NCBI GenBank assembly: GCA_964492245.1 | Contig: CAZBJJ010000005.1 | Location: forward strand, 14,177-78,176 | Direction of reading: 5' to 3' | From: CAZBJJ01 sp964492245 | Lineage (GTDB): Bacteria; Spirochaetota; Spirochaetia; Treponematales; Breznakiellaceae | DNA: 64,000 nucleotides | Shown: positions 34,569 to 43,118 of the stretch, piece after piece | How positions within the stretch are numbered: position 1 is the stretch's first letter | Layout of the letters: each line of letters opens with the position of its first letter | Program-made: the position numbers and the translations under genes | The notes under the pieces: model-generated | Seen by the model: the letters and a program-made list of their open reading frames with translations, nothing else | Told to the model about the DNA's origin: nothing | The model's database searches: none

Positions 34569-35372
34569 ATGGCATATATTGATAGCGATACCCGCTGTAA
34601 TGGTCATGGGCGTGCTTTTAGCACCCAAAAGGTTTTGGCCAATTCTTTTTTAAACGAAGAGATTTTCCGTCTTACTGTTACCTGGACGGGGCCGGCTCCC
34701 AAGGCGGGGCAGTTTTTTCTTGTTCGGCCCGCCAGAACTTCGATCTTTTTGGGCCGCCCCATATCGGTAGCCACCTGGGACGAGCCTGGGCAACTGGGCT
34801 TCCTTATTGCCCTGCGCGGATCCGGCACCCAAGAGCTGGGCCGCTTGGCCAGTGGCGAGGAGGTCGAGCTCATTGGCCCGCTGGGCAGCAGCTGGCTAGA
34901 GGTGGCGAAAGGGGAGCTTGCGAAAAGCATGCTGCCGCAGAAGCCACTGGCCCTTATAGGTGGGGGCATTGGCATTGCCCCCCTTATCCAGCTTGCCCGG
35001 GAGCTGCCCAAGGACAGTTTCGACTTTTATGGGGGCTTTCGTTCCCGCTCCTACGCCTTGGAAGATTTAAAACCGAGCTCGCTGGTAATTGCCAGCGAGG
35101 ATGGCAGCGAGGGGCATACCGGTCGTATTCCCGATTTTTTCCCCGCTCATAATTATCGCATGGTCTTTGCCTGCGGGCCCGAACCCATGCTTAAAGCAAT
35201 CCAGCAGATATGCCTTGCCAGCAAAACCCCCTGCATAATAAGCATGGAGCGGCGCATGGCCTGTGGGGTGGGGGCCTGCCTTGGCTGCACCGTAGCCACG
35301 ATACATGGCAATAAGCGTTGCTGTGTCGAAGGCCCCATCTTCGATGCTCAGGAGATTTTGTTTGATGAATAA
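34569..35372 (+). CDS. pyrK: Dihydroorotate dehydrogenase electron-transfer subunit
   Basis: This 267-residue FAD/2Fe-2S protein passes electrons from PyrD to NAD+. It has a ferredoxin-reductase-like FAD domain (around GQFFLVRP and GRPISVA), an NAD domain with GGGIGIAPL, and a C-terminal 2Fe-2S cluster motif (ACGVGACLGCTV, then CC). The ATG at 34569 is chosen because it begins right after the pyrF stop; the ribosome site is weak. Its end overlaps pyrD by 8 bases. Pairing with PyrD makes this a type 1B (NAD-dependent) enzyme. Confidence 0.95.
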   Translation: MAYIDSDTRCNGHGRAFSTQKVLANSFLNEEIFRLTVTWTGPAPKAGQFFLVRPARTSIFLGRPISVATWDEPGQLGFLIALRGSGTQELGRLASGEEVELIGPLGSSWLEVAKGELAKSMLPQKPLALIGGGIGIAPLIQLARELPKDSFDFYGGFRSRSYALEDLKPSSLVIASEDGSEGHTGRIPDFFPAHNYRMVFACGPEPMLKAIQQICLASKTPCIISMERRMACGVGACLGCTVATIHGNKRCCVEGPIFDAQEILFDE

Positions 35373-36294
35373 GATAGATACATCCATAGATATTGCCGGT
35401 GTCCATTTTAAAAACCCCGTAATTGCCGCCTCGGGCACCTTTGGCTATGGGCGCGAATATGCCGGTCTTTTAGATATCCCCCGCCTAGGGGGCATCTGCA
35501 CCAAGGGCCTTACCCTAGAAGCCTGGCAGGGCAACCGCGGCATACGCCTACATGAAAGCCCCGCCGGCCTAATAAACTCAATTGGCCTGGAAAATCCTGG
35601 CATAAGGGCCTTTATAAAAAATGAATTGCCGGCATTAAAAAAACTTGGCCCCGTGGTTATTGCCAACCTTTCGGGCTTTAGCCTCGACGATTACGTCGAG
35701 GGGGCCCGTCTCTTAGATAATTCCGACATCGATATGATTGAATTAAATATATCCTGCCCAAACGTAAAGGCCGGGGGTATGGCATTTGGCCTCTGTGCCC
35801 GCGATGCCCATGAAGTGAGCTCCGCGGTGCGCAGGGCCAGCCAAAAACCTTTAATGGTCAAGCTCTCGCCAAATGCCCCCGATATAAATGCAATTGGGCT
35901 AGCCTGCGAAGAGGCCGGAGCCGACGCCCTCTCGCTGGTAAACACCTTTTCGGCAATGGCAATTGATATACGGCGCAGGCGCCCTGTTTTCGACAACGTC
36001 TTTGCCGGTCTCTGTGGGCCAGCAATACGGCCCCTAGCTTTGCGCATGCTCTGGCAATTAGTAGATGCGGTAAAAATTCCCATTGTTGGCATGGGCGGCA
36101 TAGCCAATACCAGCGATGCAGTAGAATTTTTAATGGCAGGGGCCAGTGCAATACAGGTGGGCGCCGCCACCTTTGCTAACCCAAGGGCAACGACAGACAT
36201 TGTAGATGGGCTGGGCGACTTTATGCAGCAAGAAGGCTTTTTAACATTAAAAGAGCTCATCGGCCTTGCCAGAGCGTATAAAACGACGAATTAA
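35365..36294 (+). CDS. pyrD: Dihydroorotate dehydrogenase catalytic subunit, type 1B
   Basis: This 309-residue FMN-binding TIM barrel oxidises dihydroorotate to orotate. The catalytic base is C131 in NISCPNVKAGG, and a Cys here marks class 1 enzymes. The FMN-phosphate site appears as GMGGIANTSD and GASAIQVG. No membrane segment is present, as expected for the cytosolic form that works with PyrK. AGGAG lies upstream within the end of pyrK. An open extension upstream to 35305 lies inside pyrK and is rejected. Confidence 0.97.
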   Translation: MNKIDTSIDIAGVHFKNPVIAASGTFGYGREYAGLLDIPRLGGICTKGLTLEAWQGNRGIRLHESPAGLINSIGLENPGIRAFIKNELPALKKLGPVVIANLSGFSLDDYVEGARLLDNSDIDMIELNISCPNVKAGGMAFGLCARDAHEVSSAVRRASQKPLMVKLSPNAPDINAIGLACEEAGADALSLVNTFSAMAIDIRRRRPVFDNVFAGLCGPAIRPLALRMLWQLVDAVKIPIVGMGGIANTSDAVEFLMAGASAIQVGAATFANPRATTDIVDGLGDFMQQEGFLTLKELIGLARAYKTTN

Positions 36295-36312
36295 ATTATA
36301 GGGAGAATATAG

Positions 36313-36906
36313 ATGAAAACCTGCGAAACCATACTTAAAGAGACAGGGGCAATGCTCGAGGGGCATTTTCTGCTTTCCTCTGGCCTGCACAGCGACCGGT
36401 ATTTTCAGTGCGCCCGCCTTTTGCAATACCCCGACAGGGCAGCCAAGGCCCTTGCCAGCTTAGTTGCTCAATTAAAAAACGATATCGATTCGGGGAAGCT
36501 CAAGATTGATGTAGTAGTAGGGCCAGCGATGGGTGGCATTGTTGTCGCCTACGAGTTAGCCCGCCAGCTTGGACTACCGGCAATGTTTACCGAACGCAGC
36601 GAATCTGGGCTTATGAGTCTGCGCCGTGGCTTCGAAATAAGGCGCAGGCAGCAGATTCTTATTGCCGAAGACGTGGTAACCACCGGTAAATCCTCCTTAG
36701 AGACCGCCAAGGTTTTAGAGGCCCAGGGGGCCAGCATTGCTGCCCTTGCCTGTATTGTGGACCGCCGGGCCGAATCGGTGCCCACTGCCTGGCCATTGTA
36801 TGCTGCCTATAAAACAGAGGTCCAAAACTGGGAATCTGACAATTGTCCTCTGTGTAAAGAGGGCTCTACAGCGGTAAAACTCGGTTCTCGTAAAATTTTC
36901 AATTAG
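36313..36906 (+). CDS. pyrE: Orotate phosphoribosyltransferase
   Basis: This 197-residue enzyme joins orotate and PRPP to give OMP. The PRPP loop LIAEDVVTTGKSS is at residues 116-128, and VVGPAMGGIVVAYELA precedes it. A C-terminal CPLC motif near residue 178 is found in the longer PyrE group of Thermotoga- and clostridia-like bacteria and may bind metal. It is last in the pyr operon. I see no clear terminator in the 56 bases to the next gene, so read-through is possible. Confidence 0.96.
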   Translation: MKTCETILKETGAMLEGHFLLSSGLHSDRYFQCARLLQYPDRAAKALASLVAQLKNDIDSGKLKIDVVVGPAMGGIVVAYELARQLGLPAMFTERSESGLMSLRRGFEIRRRQQILIAEDVVTTGKSSLETAKVLEAQGASIAALACIVDRRAESVPTAWPLYAAYKTEVQNWESDNCPLCKEGSTAVKLGSRKIFN

Positions 36907-36962
36907 TCAGCTCGTTGACGCTCCCCGCTGTGAAACCTATACTTGCTTAAGAGGTGGAGATA

Positions 36963-37823
36963 ATGGAAAAAATAAGTGTCAGGTATCGGGACCTTATCGT
37001 TCAGATGCTACAGAAGTCTCGAAAACAGACGATTATTAGCGAAGAAAATGTATTGCAGATGGGAAACCCCGACACTCTGTTCTATATAAATAAAATAGTC
37101 GAAGAAAATTTGGGGCCAAACTCCGCCCTCTTAGGGAAGGAGCACCTCGAAGATCTGTACAATCGGGCAAAAAAAGGGGAGTCCTGTATTCTCTTTTTGG
37201 AGCATTATTCAAACTTAGATTTGCCCGTGTTTGCCTGGCTTATACGAAAAAGCTTAAAAAATGGCGATGCCATTGCCGATTCAATTATTGCCATTGCCGG
37301 GGTAAAGCTGAGCGAATCCAGCTCGGTAGTAAGTGCCTTTGCCGAATCGTTTTCGCGCATTGTCATTGCTCCCAGTCGGACTCTGGCAAAACTAGATCCC
37401 GTTAAAGATATTGATCAGAAAAAGCGCTTTAACGCCATCAATTTGGCAAGTATGAAAACGCTGAACAGGGTAAAAAAAGAGGGTAATATTATTTTAGTCT
37501 TTCCCTCGGGAACCAGATTCCGGCCATGGGAGCCACAGACCAAGCGGGGAGTTAGAGAAATTGACTCCTATGTAAAATCTTTCGACAATATGTGTCTGGT
37601 TTCTATCAATGGGCTTATTCTGCATATGCAAAAGGGCAAGATGGAAGAAGACCTTATTGGCAAGGGCGATTCGGTGCTGGAGGTAAGCCCTGTTATTTCC
37701 TGTAAGGATTTCCGCAGCAAGGTGCGTTCGCAGCTCAGTGGCGAGGAAGATGCCCGGCAGGCGGTGGTCGATGCCATTATGGCCGAATTGGATGTTATGC
37801 ACCAGCGCAACAGCCTGGACTGA
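36963..37823 (+). CDS. Acyltransferase-like protein (glycerolipid PlsC/GPAT superfamily)
   Basis: This 286-residue protein has the two hallmarks of glycerolipid acyltransferases: H-x4-D in EHYSNLD and the phosphate-binding block FPSGTRFRPW in place of EGTR. This suggests transfer of an acyl chain to a glycerol phosphate backbone at the inner membrane. No obvious membrane helix is present. The deviations (E to S before GTR) mean substrate and activity are uncertain. AGGTGGAGA lies before the ATG at 36963; a GTG three codons earlier is less likely. It follows pyrE by 56 bases. Confidence 0.75.
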   Translation: MEKISVRYRDLIVQMLQKSRKQTIISEENVLQMGNPDTLFYINKIVEENLGPNSALLGKEHLEDLYNRAKKGESCILFLEHYSNLDLPVFAWLIRKSLKNGDAIADSIIAIAGVKLSESSSVVSAFAESFSRIVIAPSRTLAKLDPVKDIDQKKRFNAINLASMKTLNRVKKEGNIILVFPSGTRFRPWEPQTKRGVREIDSYVKSFDNMCLVSINGLILHMQKGKMEEDLIGKGDSVLEVSPVISCKDFRSKVRSQLSGEEDARQAVVDAIMAELDVMHQRNSLD

Positions 37824-37824
37824 G

Positions 37825-37852
37825 TTTTTTTAACTTTTTTTAACTTTTTTTT
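37825..37852. repeat. T-rich 10-bp tandem repeat
   Basis: TTTTTTTAAC occurs at 37825 and 37835, followed by a third T8 run. It lies in the gap between the acyltransferase and the barrel-like gene, some 85-110 bases before the latter's ATG. It could be an AT-rich upstream promoter element or a weak U-rich termination region. Confidence 0.6.
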
Positions 37853-37937
37853 CCAAAACCTAAATTTTTGGGCACTTTCTACTCATACTTATATATAGTG
37901 GCAGGCTTGTCATTATATATTTGCAAGGTGGTCAAAA

Positions 37938-38465
37938 ATGAAGCAAATTTTCAGTCTTCTGGTTTTATTGATGCTCGTGGGCCTAGGGGTCTGTGCAGAC
38001 GAAATTAATGGGGGTTTTGGTCCTGGTTTTTCAGCGCGCTTTAATACAGAGCACAAGGGCGACAATGCCCTGCTTGGACTGCGTTTAAGCGTCTGGAGCC
38101 AGTTCGTTTTTGAGGTGAACGAAAACGTTTTCCTCGGTCCAGAAATTGGAGTCCGTTTTATGAGGCTTAAGCTCAGCGATGGCCAAGATGCAATGCTCAG
38201 CGAATGGCCAATATTCTTTGTTGCCGGATATAAGACTGGTATATTTAGAATCGAAGGCCTTCTTGGCCCCATGTTTACCATGGATACAGCCTATTCGGCC
38301 TATTTTAGCACAAATGCCAGTTTGGGCGCCCGCTTTAGTGTTGGCCCGGTCTGGCTCTTGGCAAGCCTTGTCTATAACTTTGGCTATTGTCCCTCGGATG
38401 AACATAGGCTTTACCCCAGCTTTGGCCTTGGCTACAGAAGAACGGGAAATACATTTAAAAAATAG
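37938..38465 (+). CDS. Small secreted barrel-like protein
   Basis: This 175-residue protein has a signal peptide (KQIFSLLVLLMLVGLGVCA). The mature chain has about eight amphipathic, aromatic-rich strands (FVFEVNENVFLGPEIGVRF, IFFVAGYKTGIFRIEGLLG), as in small eight-stranded outer-membrane barrels of the OmpA/OmpX or spirochaete P13 sort. No family is recognised for certain. AAGGTGG lies before the ATG. It stands alone, convergent with a methyltransferase gene ten bases away. Confidence 0.75.
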   Translation: MKQIFSLLVLLMLVGLGVCADEINGGFGPGFSARFNTEHKGDNALLGLRLSVWSQFVFEVNENVFLGPEIGVRFMRLKLSDGQDAMLSEWPIFFVAGYKTGIFRIEGLLGPMFTMDTAYSAYFSTNASLGARFSVGPVWLLASLVYNFGYCPSDEHRLYPSFGLGYRRTGNTFKK

Positions 38466-38474
38466 ACAGCGTTT

Positions 38475-39320
38475 TTACTGCCGTTTCGCCAATACGCCCT
38501 GCCAAAGTTCTGGGTCTTCGTCCCCGGCAAGTCCTCCACCAAAAAATGTCGGCGAAAATCCATGGTCCAAAAGTAGGGCTTTTAATTCCTCTTGTTCGTA
38601 CCAGCGGTGGCGAATATGCCAAGAGTTAATTTTCCCAAAGCGGTTAACGACATGGTAGGAATTGATAAGACATCGCTCCTCTTCCTTTAAAAAAGATTCT
38701 TCCAGAACAATGTGTCTGTCGGCCTTCCAAAAGCCGTCTTTTTTAACTGCATACCAGTCGCGGGGCAGGATGGCATTTTTAACATATTCTTCGGTAAAAA
38801 CATCGAAGATAAAGGGAGCTCCCGGCGGTAGACTTTTGGCTAGCGATGCAAGGCTGCGATCGCGTTCGCTATCGCTTAAATTGCAAAAAATGCCATAGAC
38901 CATTATTGCGGCATCGGCGGGCGGGAGCCTTGCAATAGAGAAGTCGGCAAGATGGAATTTCCCCCATTTTATGGGAATTTGTTTTCTGGCCCAGCGCACC
39001 GCTGCTGGCGATATATCCCAACCTTCGACCTTATAGCCTTGGCTTACTAGGCGCTGGGCATACAGGCCTGGGCCACAGCCTAAATCCAGAATAAGGCCCT
39101 GGGCAGGGACCCTGTGTGCTTTACAGTGGCGGACTATGCTGGCTATCTCGCTGCTTATTTTTTCGGGCTTTCTGGAGCCCTCGTCCCAGCTGGGGTCGAG
39201 GTGGGCATCCAGAACATGCGAGGCTATCCAGGGGTCCTTCCAAAAATTTGTGCGCACATTTTTAGGAAGGCCATCGATAAGGGCCGATAAATTGCTAAAA
39301 AAGGGAAGTTTTTTTTTCAA
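38475..39320 (-). CDS. Class I SAM-dependent methyltransferase
   Basis: This 281-residue enzyme has SAM motif I (LILDLGCGPGLYAQRL), a motif II acidic residue (VEGWDIS) and later AAIMVYGIFCNLSD. The N-terminal extension (WKDPWIASHVLDAHLDP) is typical of one group of Firmicutes and spirochaete methyltransferases annotated only by fold. The start is a TTG directly after the stop of the upstream carrier gene. The substrate is unknown. It ends close to the convergent barrel-like gene. Confidence 0.83.
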   Translation of the reverse strand: MKKKLPFFSNLSALIDGLPKNVRTNFWKDPWIASHVLDAHLDPSWDEGSRKPEKISSEIASIVRHCKAHRVPAQGLILDLGCGPGLYAQRLVSQGYKVEGWDISPAAVRWARKQIPIKWGKFHLADFSIARLPPADAAIMVYGIFCNLSDSERDRSLASLAKSLPPGAPFIFDVFTEEYVKNAILPRDWYAVKKDGFWKADRHIVLEESFLKEEERCLINSYHVVNRFGKINSWHIRHRWYEQEELKALLLDHGFSPTFFGGGLAGDEDPELWQGVLAKRQ

Positions 39321-40769
39321 TTAAAACGGTCCATATTTTATGGCCACCGCAATGGCCAAAAAGACAGAGGTAAGGACAAGAACCATCAATTGAAGCTTCC
39401 AAGTCCAGCGCATCCATTTGGGATAACTTACAACCGTAAACGAAAGGGCAATAAGCAAGAGCGCATTCGTGGGAAAAATCATATTGGAAAAGCCATCGCC
39501 AAAGTTGAAGGCCAGGACCGCTGTCTGTCGGCTTATGCCCACAAGGTCTGCCAAGGGCGTTAACAGGGGCATCATTAAAAATGCCTTTGCGCTGGCCGAG
39601 CCAATAAAAAAGTTCATTACCAAGGTGGTGGCGTAGACTAAAAAGGCGGCAAGCAAGGGCGATGCCCCCCCAATTAAAAGGGCAGAAGCATGAAGAATGC
39701 TGTCCATTATTTTGCCGCTTACAATGATGTGTTTAACACTGTAGGCCATCAATATTAAAATTACTCCGGGAAAGAGATCCCGTGCACCTTGGAAAAAGGC
39801 GGTAACAAGTTTTTTCCCATTAAAACCGGAAAGATGGCCAGCCCCAAAGCCGCCAATTAAAAATAGCAGGCCCATTACGGGAAAGGCCAAGTCCGAGAGC
39901 CCGGGCAGGCGGGCGGTAATAAAGACTAAGAGCAGGGCAAGGCCCACACAGCTGGCAAAACATATAAGTCCTTTTTTTATTGCCTGCTGTTCGCTGGGTT
40001 TTAGGTCTTTGTAATTTTCGGCGCTTTGGCCCAGCCTGATTTTTTCATCCTCGGCATAGCTGAGCGATAGATGGGGGTTTTTCTCAATTTTTTTTGCATA
40101 GCGACTTACGAAAACGCCCAAAAGGAAATATATGGTTATAAAAAAAGCTATGCGAAAAAGGGCACCCGAAAAGGTGGGCAGCTCTGCAATGCGTTGGGCA
40201 ATGGCTATGGTAAAGGGGTTTGTCACTGCCGCGGAAAAACCAAAGGCCATGGGCAAGAGGCTTATTCCCAGGCCAGTTAGCGAATCAAAGCCCAAGGATA
40301 TTGCCAGGGGCACTATAAAAACAATCATGGGCACAAGGCCTTCGTAAACGCCAATAAAGCTGGTTATAAACATAAAGAAAAATATAAGCAGCCAAATTAA
40401 CAGGTATTTTTTTTTAGAAAAACGCCGGACCAAAATGGCTATAAGTTCTTTCATAATGCCAGAATGGTCTAAAATGGCAATTGAGCCCCCTACACAGAGT
40501 ATAAATATAATGATGGTGATAAGCGCGACATTGCCATCGCTCCAGAGAATTTCTACTGGCGAAGTGAACCAGCGCCATATTGGGTAATGAGGCCGCTCAA
40601 TTTCCTGCCAGGAACCCTCGACAACAAGGGTGCGTCCATCAATTTTTTCTCGCTCAAATTCACCGGCAGGCAGTATGCGTGTTAAAACACCGCTCAGTAG
40701 CATAAGCGCCAAAATAATACAGACCGAAAGTAAAAAAGCTTTTTTCCCAATTTTAAGACTGGATTCCAC
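39321..40769 (-). CDS. YfcC/DcuC-type amino-acid or dicarboxylate carrier
   Basis: This 482-residue inner-membrane protein has about 12 helices. It resembles the YfcC family (AitC/DcuC-like ion transporters), with LSGVLTRILPAGEFER after the first helix and conserved Asn/Pro segments such as FGFSAAVTNPFTIAIAQ and NFFIGSASAKAFL. Members carry arginine, ornithine or C4-dicarboxylates; the substrate here is open. The start is a GTG at 40769 preceded by AAGGAG at six bases; the longer frame to 40844 overlaps the peptidase gene and is rejected. It follows the M20 peptidase gene by 10 bases, suggesting uptake or exchange of the peptidase's products or substrates. Confidence 0.87.
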   Translation of the reverse strand: MESSLKIGKKAFLLSVCIILALMLLSGVLTRILPAGEFEREKIDGRTLVVEGSWQEIERPHYPIWRWFTSPVEILWSDGNVALITIIIFILCVGGSIAILDHSGIMKELIAILVRRFSKKKYLLIWLLIFFFMFITSFIGVYEGLVPMIVFIVPLAISLGFDSLTGLGISLLPMAFGFSAAVTNPFTIAIAQRIAELPTFSGALFRIAFFITIYFLLGVFVSRYAKKIEKNPHLSLSYAEDEKIRLGQSAENYKDLKPSEQQAIKKGLICFASCVGLALLLVFITARLPGLSDLAFPVMGLLFLIGGFGAGHLSGFNGKKLVTAFFQGARDLFPGVILILMAYSVKHIIVSGKIMDSILHASALLIGGASPLLAAFLVYATTLVMNFFIGSASAKAFLMMPLLTPLADLVGISRQTAVLAFNFGDGFSNMIFPTNALLLIALSFTVVSYPKWMRWTWKLQLMVLVLTSVFLAIAVAIKYGPF

Positions 40770-40779
40770 AGTGTTCTCC

Positions 40780-42162
40780 TTAATTATTTTGAATATGGCA
40801 AAGATTTGTAAATAAGCTGCGGTAAAAAACAAGGCCGCGTTCAATGTTTTCCAAGCTTATTCTTTCGTCCTGTGCATGGATGCGGGCAAGTTCCTCTGGG
40901 TTTAAAGACATAGGAGAAAAGCGAAAGACGGCATCGCAGAGTGTTGCATAATGGCGGGAATCGGTGGTGGCCGTGTTTAAAAAAGGCAGGACCGGGATGC
41001 CGGGAAAGGCTTCTTCAATTGCCAGGCAAAGATGCTGCCAGCCGGGGTTTTTTGTGTGTGCAGCCCCTGCTGGAACTGGGTTGTTTGCCGCATGCTGGGG
41101 GCTCAGCTGCACGGATACCCGGGAATCGGCAATTGTTTTTGTAACAAAGACAATTGCCTTTTCGACCGTCCAGGGTTCAAGCAGGCGCAGGTTCAATGTG
41201 GCCTTTACCTGGTTGGGCAGTACATTGCTTGCCGAGCTGCCTTCCAGACAGGTCATTGCCAAGGTGCTGCGCAAAAGTGCGCGTACGGAATCCGAGCTGG
41301 CAACCAGTGGAAAAAACAGGGGGCCCAAAAGACGGGCATGGCGAAGTACCCAGGCACTTGGGCCAGACACTAGAAAGGAGAGCTGTTTAAAAAAGGCCTG
41401 TACGCCAGGGCTCAGCTGCCAGGGGAAGGGTTTTTTGGCCAGGCGCACAAGGGCCCTACCTAAAATTGCAGCGGCCTGCTCCTGTGGTGGGCGCGAAGCG
41501 TGCCCGCTGGCCTGTTCTACAATGAGCTCAATATCTGCATAGCCTTTTTCCTCTATACCCACAAGGGCAAGGGGGCTTTTTACCTTGGGTATCATGCCTT
41601 CGGCCACAATGGACCCCTCGTCTAAAAGCCAGGAAAAACTGATGCCCTGTTTTTTAAACCACTGCGCTATGTTTTTTGCCCCAATTAGACCCGATATTTC
41701 CTCGTCGCCCCCAAAGGCAAACCAAATGTCGGCCCTGGGGCTACTGCCCTGCCGCATAAGCTCTTCTGCCGCCTCCAGTGGCCAAAAAATAGTGGTTTTT
41801 GTATCCAGGCTGCCTCTTCCCCAGAGATAGCCATCTTTAATATCGCCTCCAAAGGGCTCGCAGGACCAAGGCGCTTCGCCAATGGGCACTACGTCGTAAT
41901 GAGAGAGTATAAGGACGGGTTTTTCATCTGCATCAGCATGAGGGGTCTCTGATGTTGATGCGGCCCATTTATAAACCAAGGCCCGAGGACCCATGGGAAA
42001 GCGTTCGGTATGTGTATGAAAAAGCGGATAGGTCTTGGCCAGAAAGGCCTGAAAGAGGCGAAAGACCTCGTCCTCGCTCTCGCTCATTGTGGGTATTCGA
42101 ATTGCAGCAGCTAAACGCTCCAGAGCTGCTGGATCTAATTCGGCAGGGTTTTTAGTTTTCAT
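40780..42162 (-). CDS. M20 family metallopeptidase
   Basis: This 460-residue enzyme has the M20 di-zinc layout: SHYDVVP gives the first His and Asp, GRGSLDTK the bridging Asp, GGDEEISG the catalytic Glu pair, and a C-terminal His in the last third (DSRHYATL). The lid or dimerisation domain lies between. The overall form resembles CPS1/PM20D1-like carboxypeptidases that act on dipeptides or N-acyl amino acids. There is no signal peptide, so it works in the cytoplasm. No ribosome site is visible; a promoter ends six bases before the ATG, which suggests a leaderless mRNA. It is co-transcribed with the YfcC-like carrier. Confidence 0.9.
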   Translation of the reverse strand: MKTKNPAELDPAALERLAAAIRIPTMSESEDEVFRLFQAFLAKTYPLFHTHTERFPMGPRALVYKWAASTSETPHADADEKPVLILSHYDVVPIGEAPWSCEPFGGDIKDGYLWGRGSLDTKTTIFWPLEAAEELMRQGSSPRADIWFAFGGDEEISGLIGAKNIAQWFKKQGISFSWLLDEGSIVAEGMIPKVKSPLALVGIEEKGYADIELIVEQASGHASRPPQEQAAAILGRALVRLAKKPFPWQLSPGVQAFFKQLSFLVSGPSAWVLRHARLLGPLFFPLVASSDSVRALLRSTLAMTCLEGSSASNVLPNQVKATLNLRLLEPWTVEKAIVFVTKTIADSRVSVQLSPQHAANNPVPAGAAHTKNPGWQHLCLAIEEAFPGIPVLPFLNTATTDSRHYATLCDAVFRFSPMSLNPEELARIHAQDERISLENIERGLVFYRSLFTNLCHIQNN

Positions 42163-42168
42163 GGCTCA

Positions 42169-42197
42169 AGTTTAGTTTACAAAGAGATAATGGTAAA
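42169..42197 (-). promoter_or_regulatory. Promoter of the M20 peptidase gene, leaderless arrangement
   Basis: On the minus strand TTTACC (42197-42192), a 17-base spacer, TAAACT (42174-42169), then six bases and the ATG at 42162. Confidence 0.5.
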
Positions 42198-42219
42198 GGG
42201 AAAAATGCTGGGCTAAGAA

Positions 42220-42248
42220 TTGACAAAGTTCCAGGTTTTCTCTACCAT
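42220..42248 (+). promoter_or_regulatory. Promoter of tRNA-Leu
   Basis: A perfect TTGACA at 42220-42225, a 17-base spacer and TACCAT at 42243-42248. The tRNA begins 15 bases later. Confidence 0.75.
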
Positions 42249-42262
42249 GGGTCTAGTTTTTA

Positions 42263-42345
42263 GCCCGGATGGTGAAATTGGCAAACACGCTAGTTTCAGG
42301 TACTAGTGCCGAACAGGCTTGGGGGTTCAAGTCCCCCTCCGGGCA
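42263..42345 (+). tRNA. tRNA-Leu (anticodon CAG)
   Basis: GCCCGGA at 42263-42269 pairs with TCCGGGC at 42338-42344 to form the acceptor stem, with A as the discriminator base. The anticodon stem CTAGT/ACTAG holds the loop TTCAGGT with anticodon CAG, reading CUG. A long variable arm (GCCGAACAGGC) and a T arm GGGG-GTTCAAGT-CCCC mark a class II tRNA. The 3' CCA is not encoded. Its last 19 bases overlap the end of the convergent TIM-barrel gene. Confidence 0.96.
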
Positions 42346-43118
42346 GACATCTCCCCCTTACTGCTCAATTCCCGCATAAGGTCGATTTCCGCTTCTAGGG
42401 CCCCTATGGTTTTGGGGTCCAGGTGGTCCAAGACAAGCCAGTGATCCAGGTGGCTGGATTCATTTTGGCGGTAGTATTCATAAAACACGTCCAAGAAGGC
42501 GGTCGAAAACACCTTACTGGAAAGCAGTTTTTGTGAATTCCGTGTATGCACAATGGCGGTTGAACTGCCCAGCCTTGCCGATCGAGGACCGTCAAGTGAA
42601 TCGGGCAGGGGGGACCAACAGGCCTTAAAATAGGGATGGTCAATGCCTTCTATAAGATCCAATAGGTCTCGGTAGCGGGATATATGGCTTTTTATATGCG
42701 GCTCTAAGGCAAGGCTCATGCCATAGTTGCCGGCCATATCGGCAATGCGGTGTATTTGAGCATTGAAGGCGGCTCTTTGCAACAGGCCCGAGGGGCGAAC
42801 CGGGCTGGCCCAAATCCGTATAACTGGAATTTGCAAATAGCGACATGTTTCGATAATTGCGGCAAAATCCTGATATCGGGAATTTGGCTGGTCGGCCAGG
42901 CCAATTTGATATTGCGAGCCATAGCTGCTGTTGGTAAGACCATTGCGCAGAGTGAGCATCATTAAGGCCTCGGCCTTTTCGGCCTGGCCGTGGGGCAAAT
43001 GGGGCCTTGCTGCCCACTCGATGCCATCAATATGGGCATTACTGGCAATTTCCACAATTTTTTGGGGCTCTAGCCCGGCCAAAGTGCGGGAAGAAAGGGC
43101 CAGTTTTATCTTGCTCAT
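42327..43118 (-). CDS. Sugar phosphate isomerase/epimerase-like TIM-barrel protein
   Basis: This 263-residue protein fits the xylose-isomerase-like TIM-barrel superfamily (SKIKLALSSRTLAGLEPQKIVEIA opens the first strand and helix, IDGIEWAA the second strand). Metal ligands can be guessed in LALEPH and HTRN. The substrate is unknown. It starts four bases inside the end of the YaaT/PSP1 gene and is last in the M23-bactofilin operon. Its C-terminal codons lie antisense to the T arm and acceptor stem of tRNA-Leu, so the last residues (SARRGT) are dictated by the tRNA and are probably not functional. Confidence 0.8.
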   Translation of the reverse strand: MSKIKLALSSRTLAGLEPQKIVEIASNAHIDGIEWAARPHLPHGQAEKAEALMMLTLRNGLTNSSYGSQYQIGLADQPNSRYQDFAAIIETCRYLQIPVIRIWASPVRPSGLLQRAAFNAQIHRIADMAGNYGMSLALEPHIKSHISRYRDLLDLIEGIDHPYFKACWSPLPDSLDGPRSARLGSSTAIVHTRNSQKLLSSKVFSTAFLDVFYEYYRQNESSHLDHWLVLDHLDPKTIGALEAEIDLMRELSSKGEMSARRGT

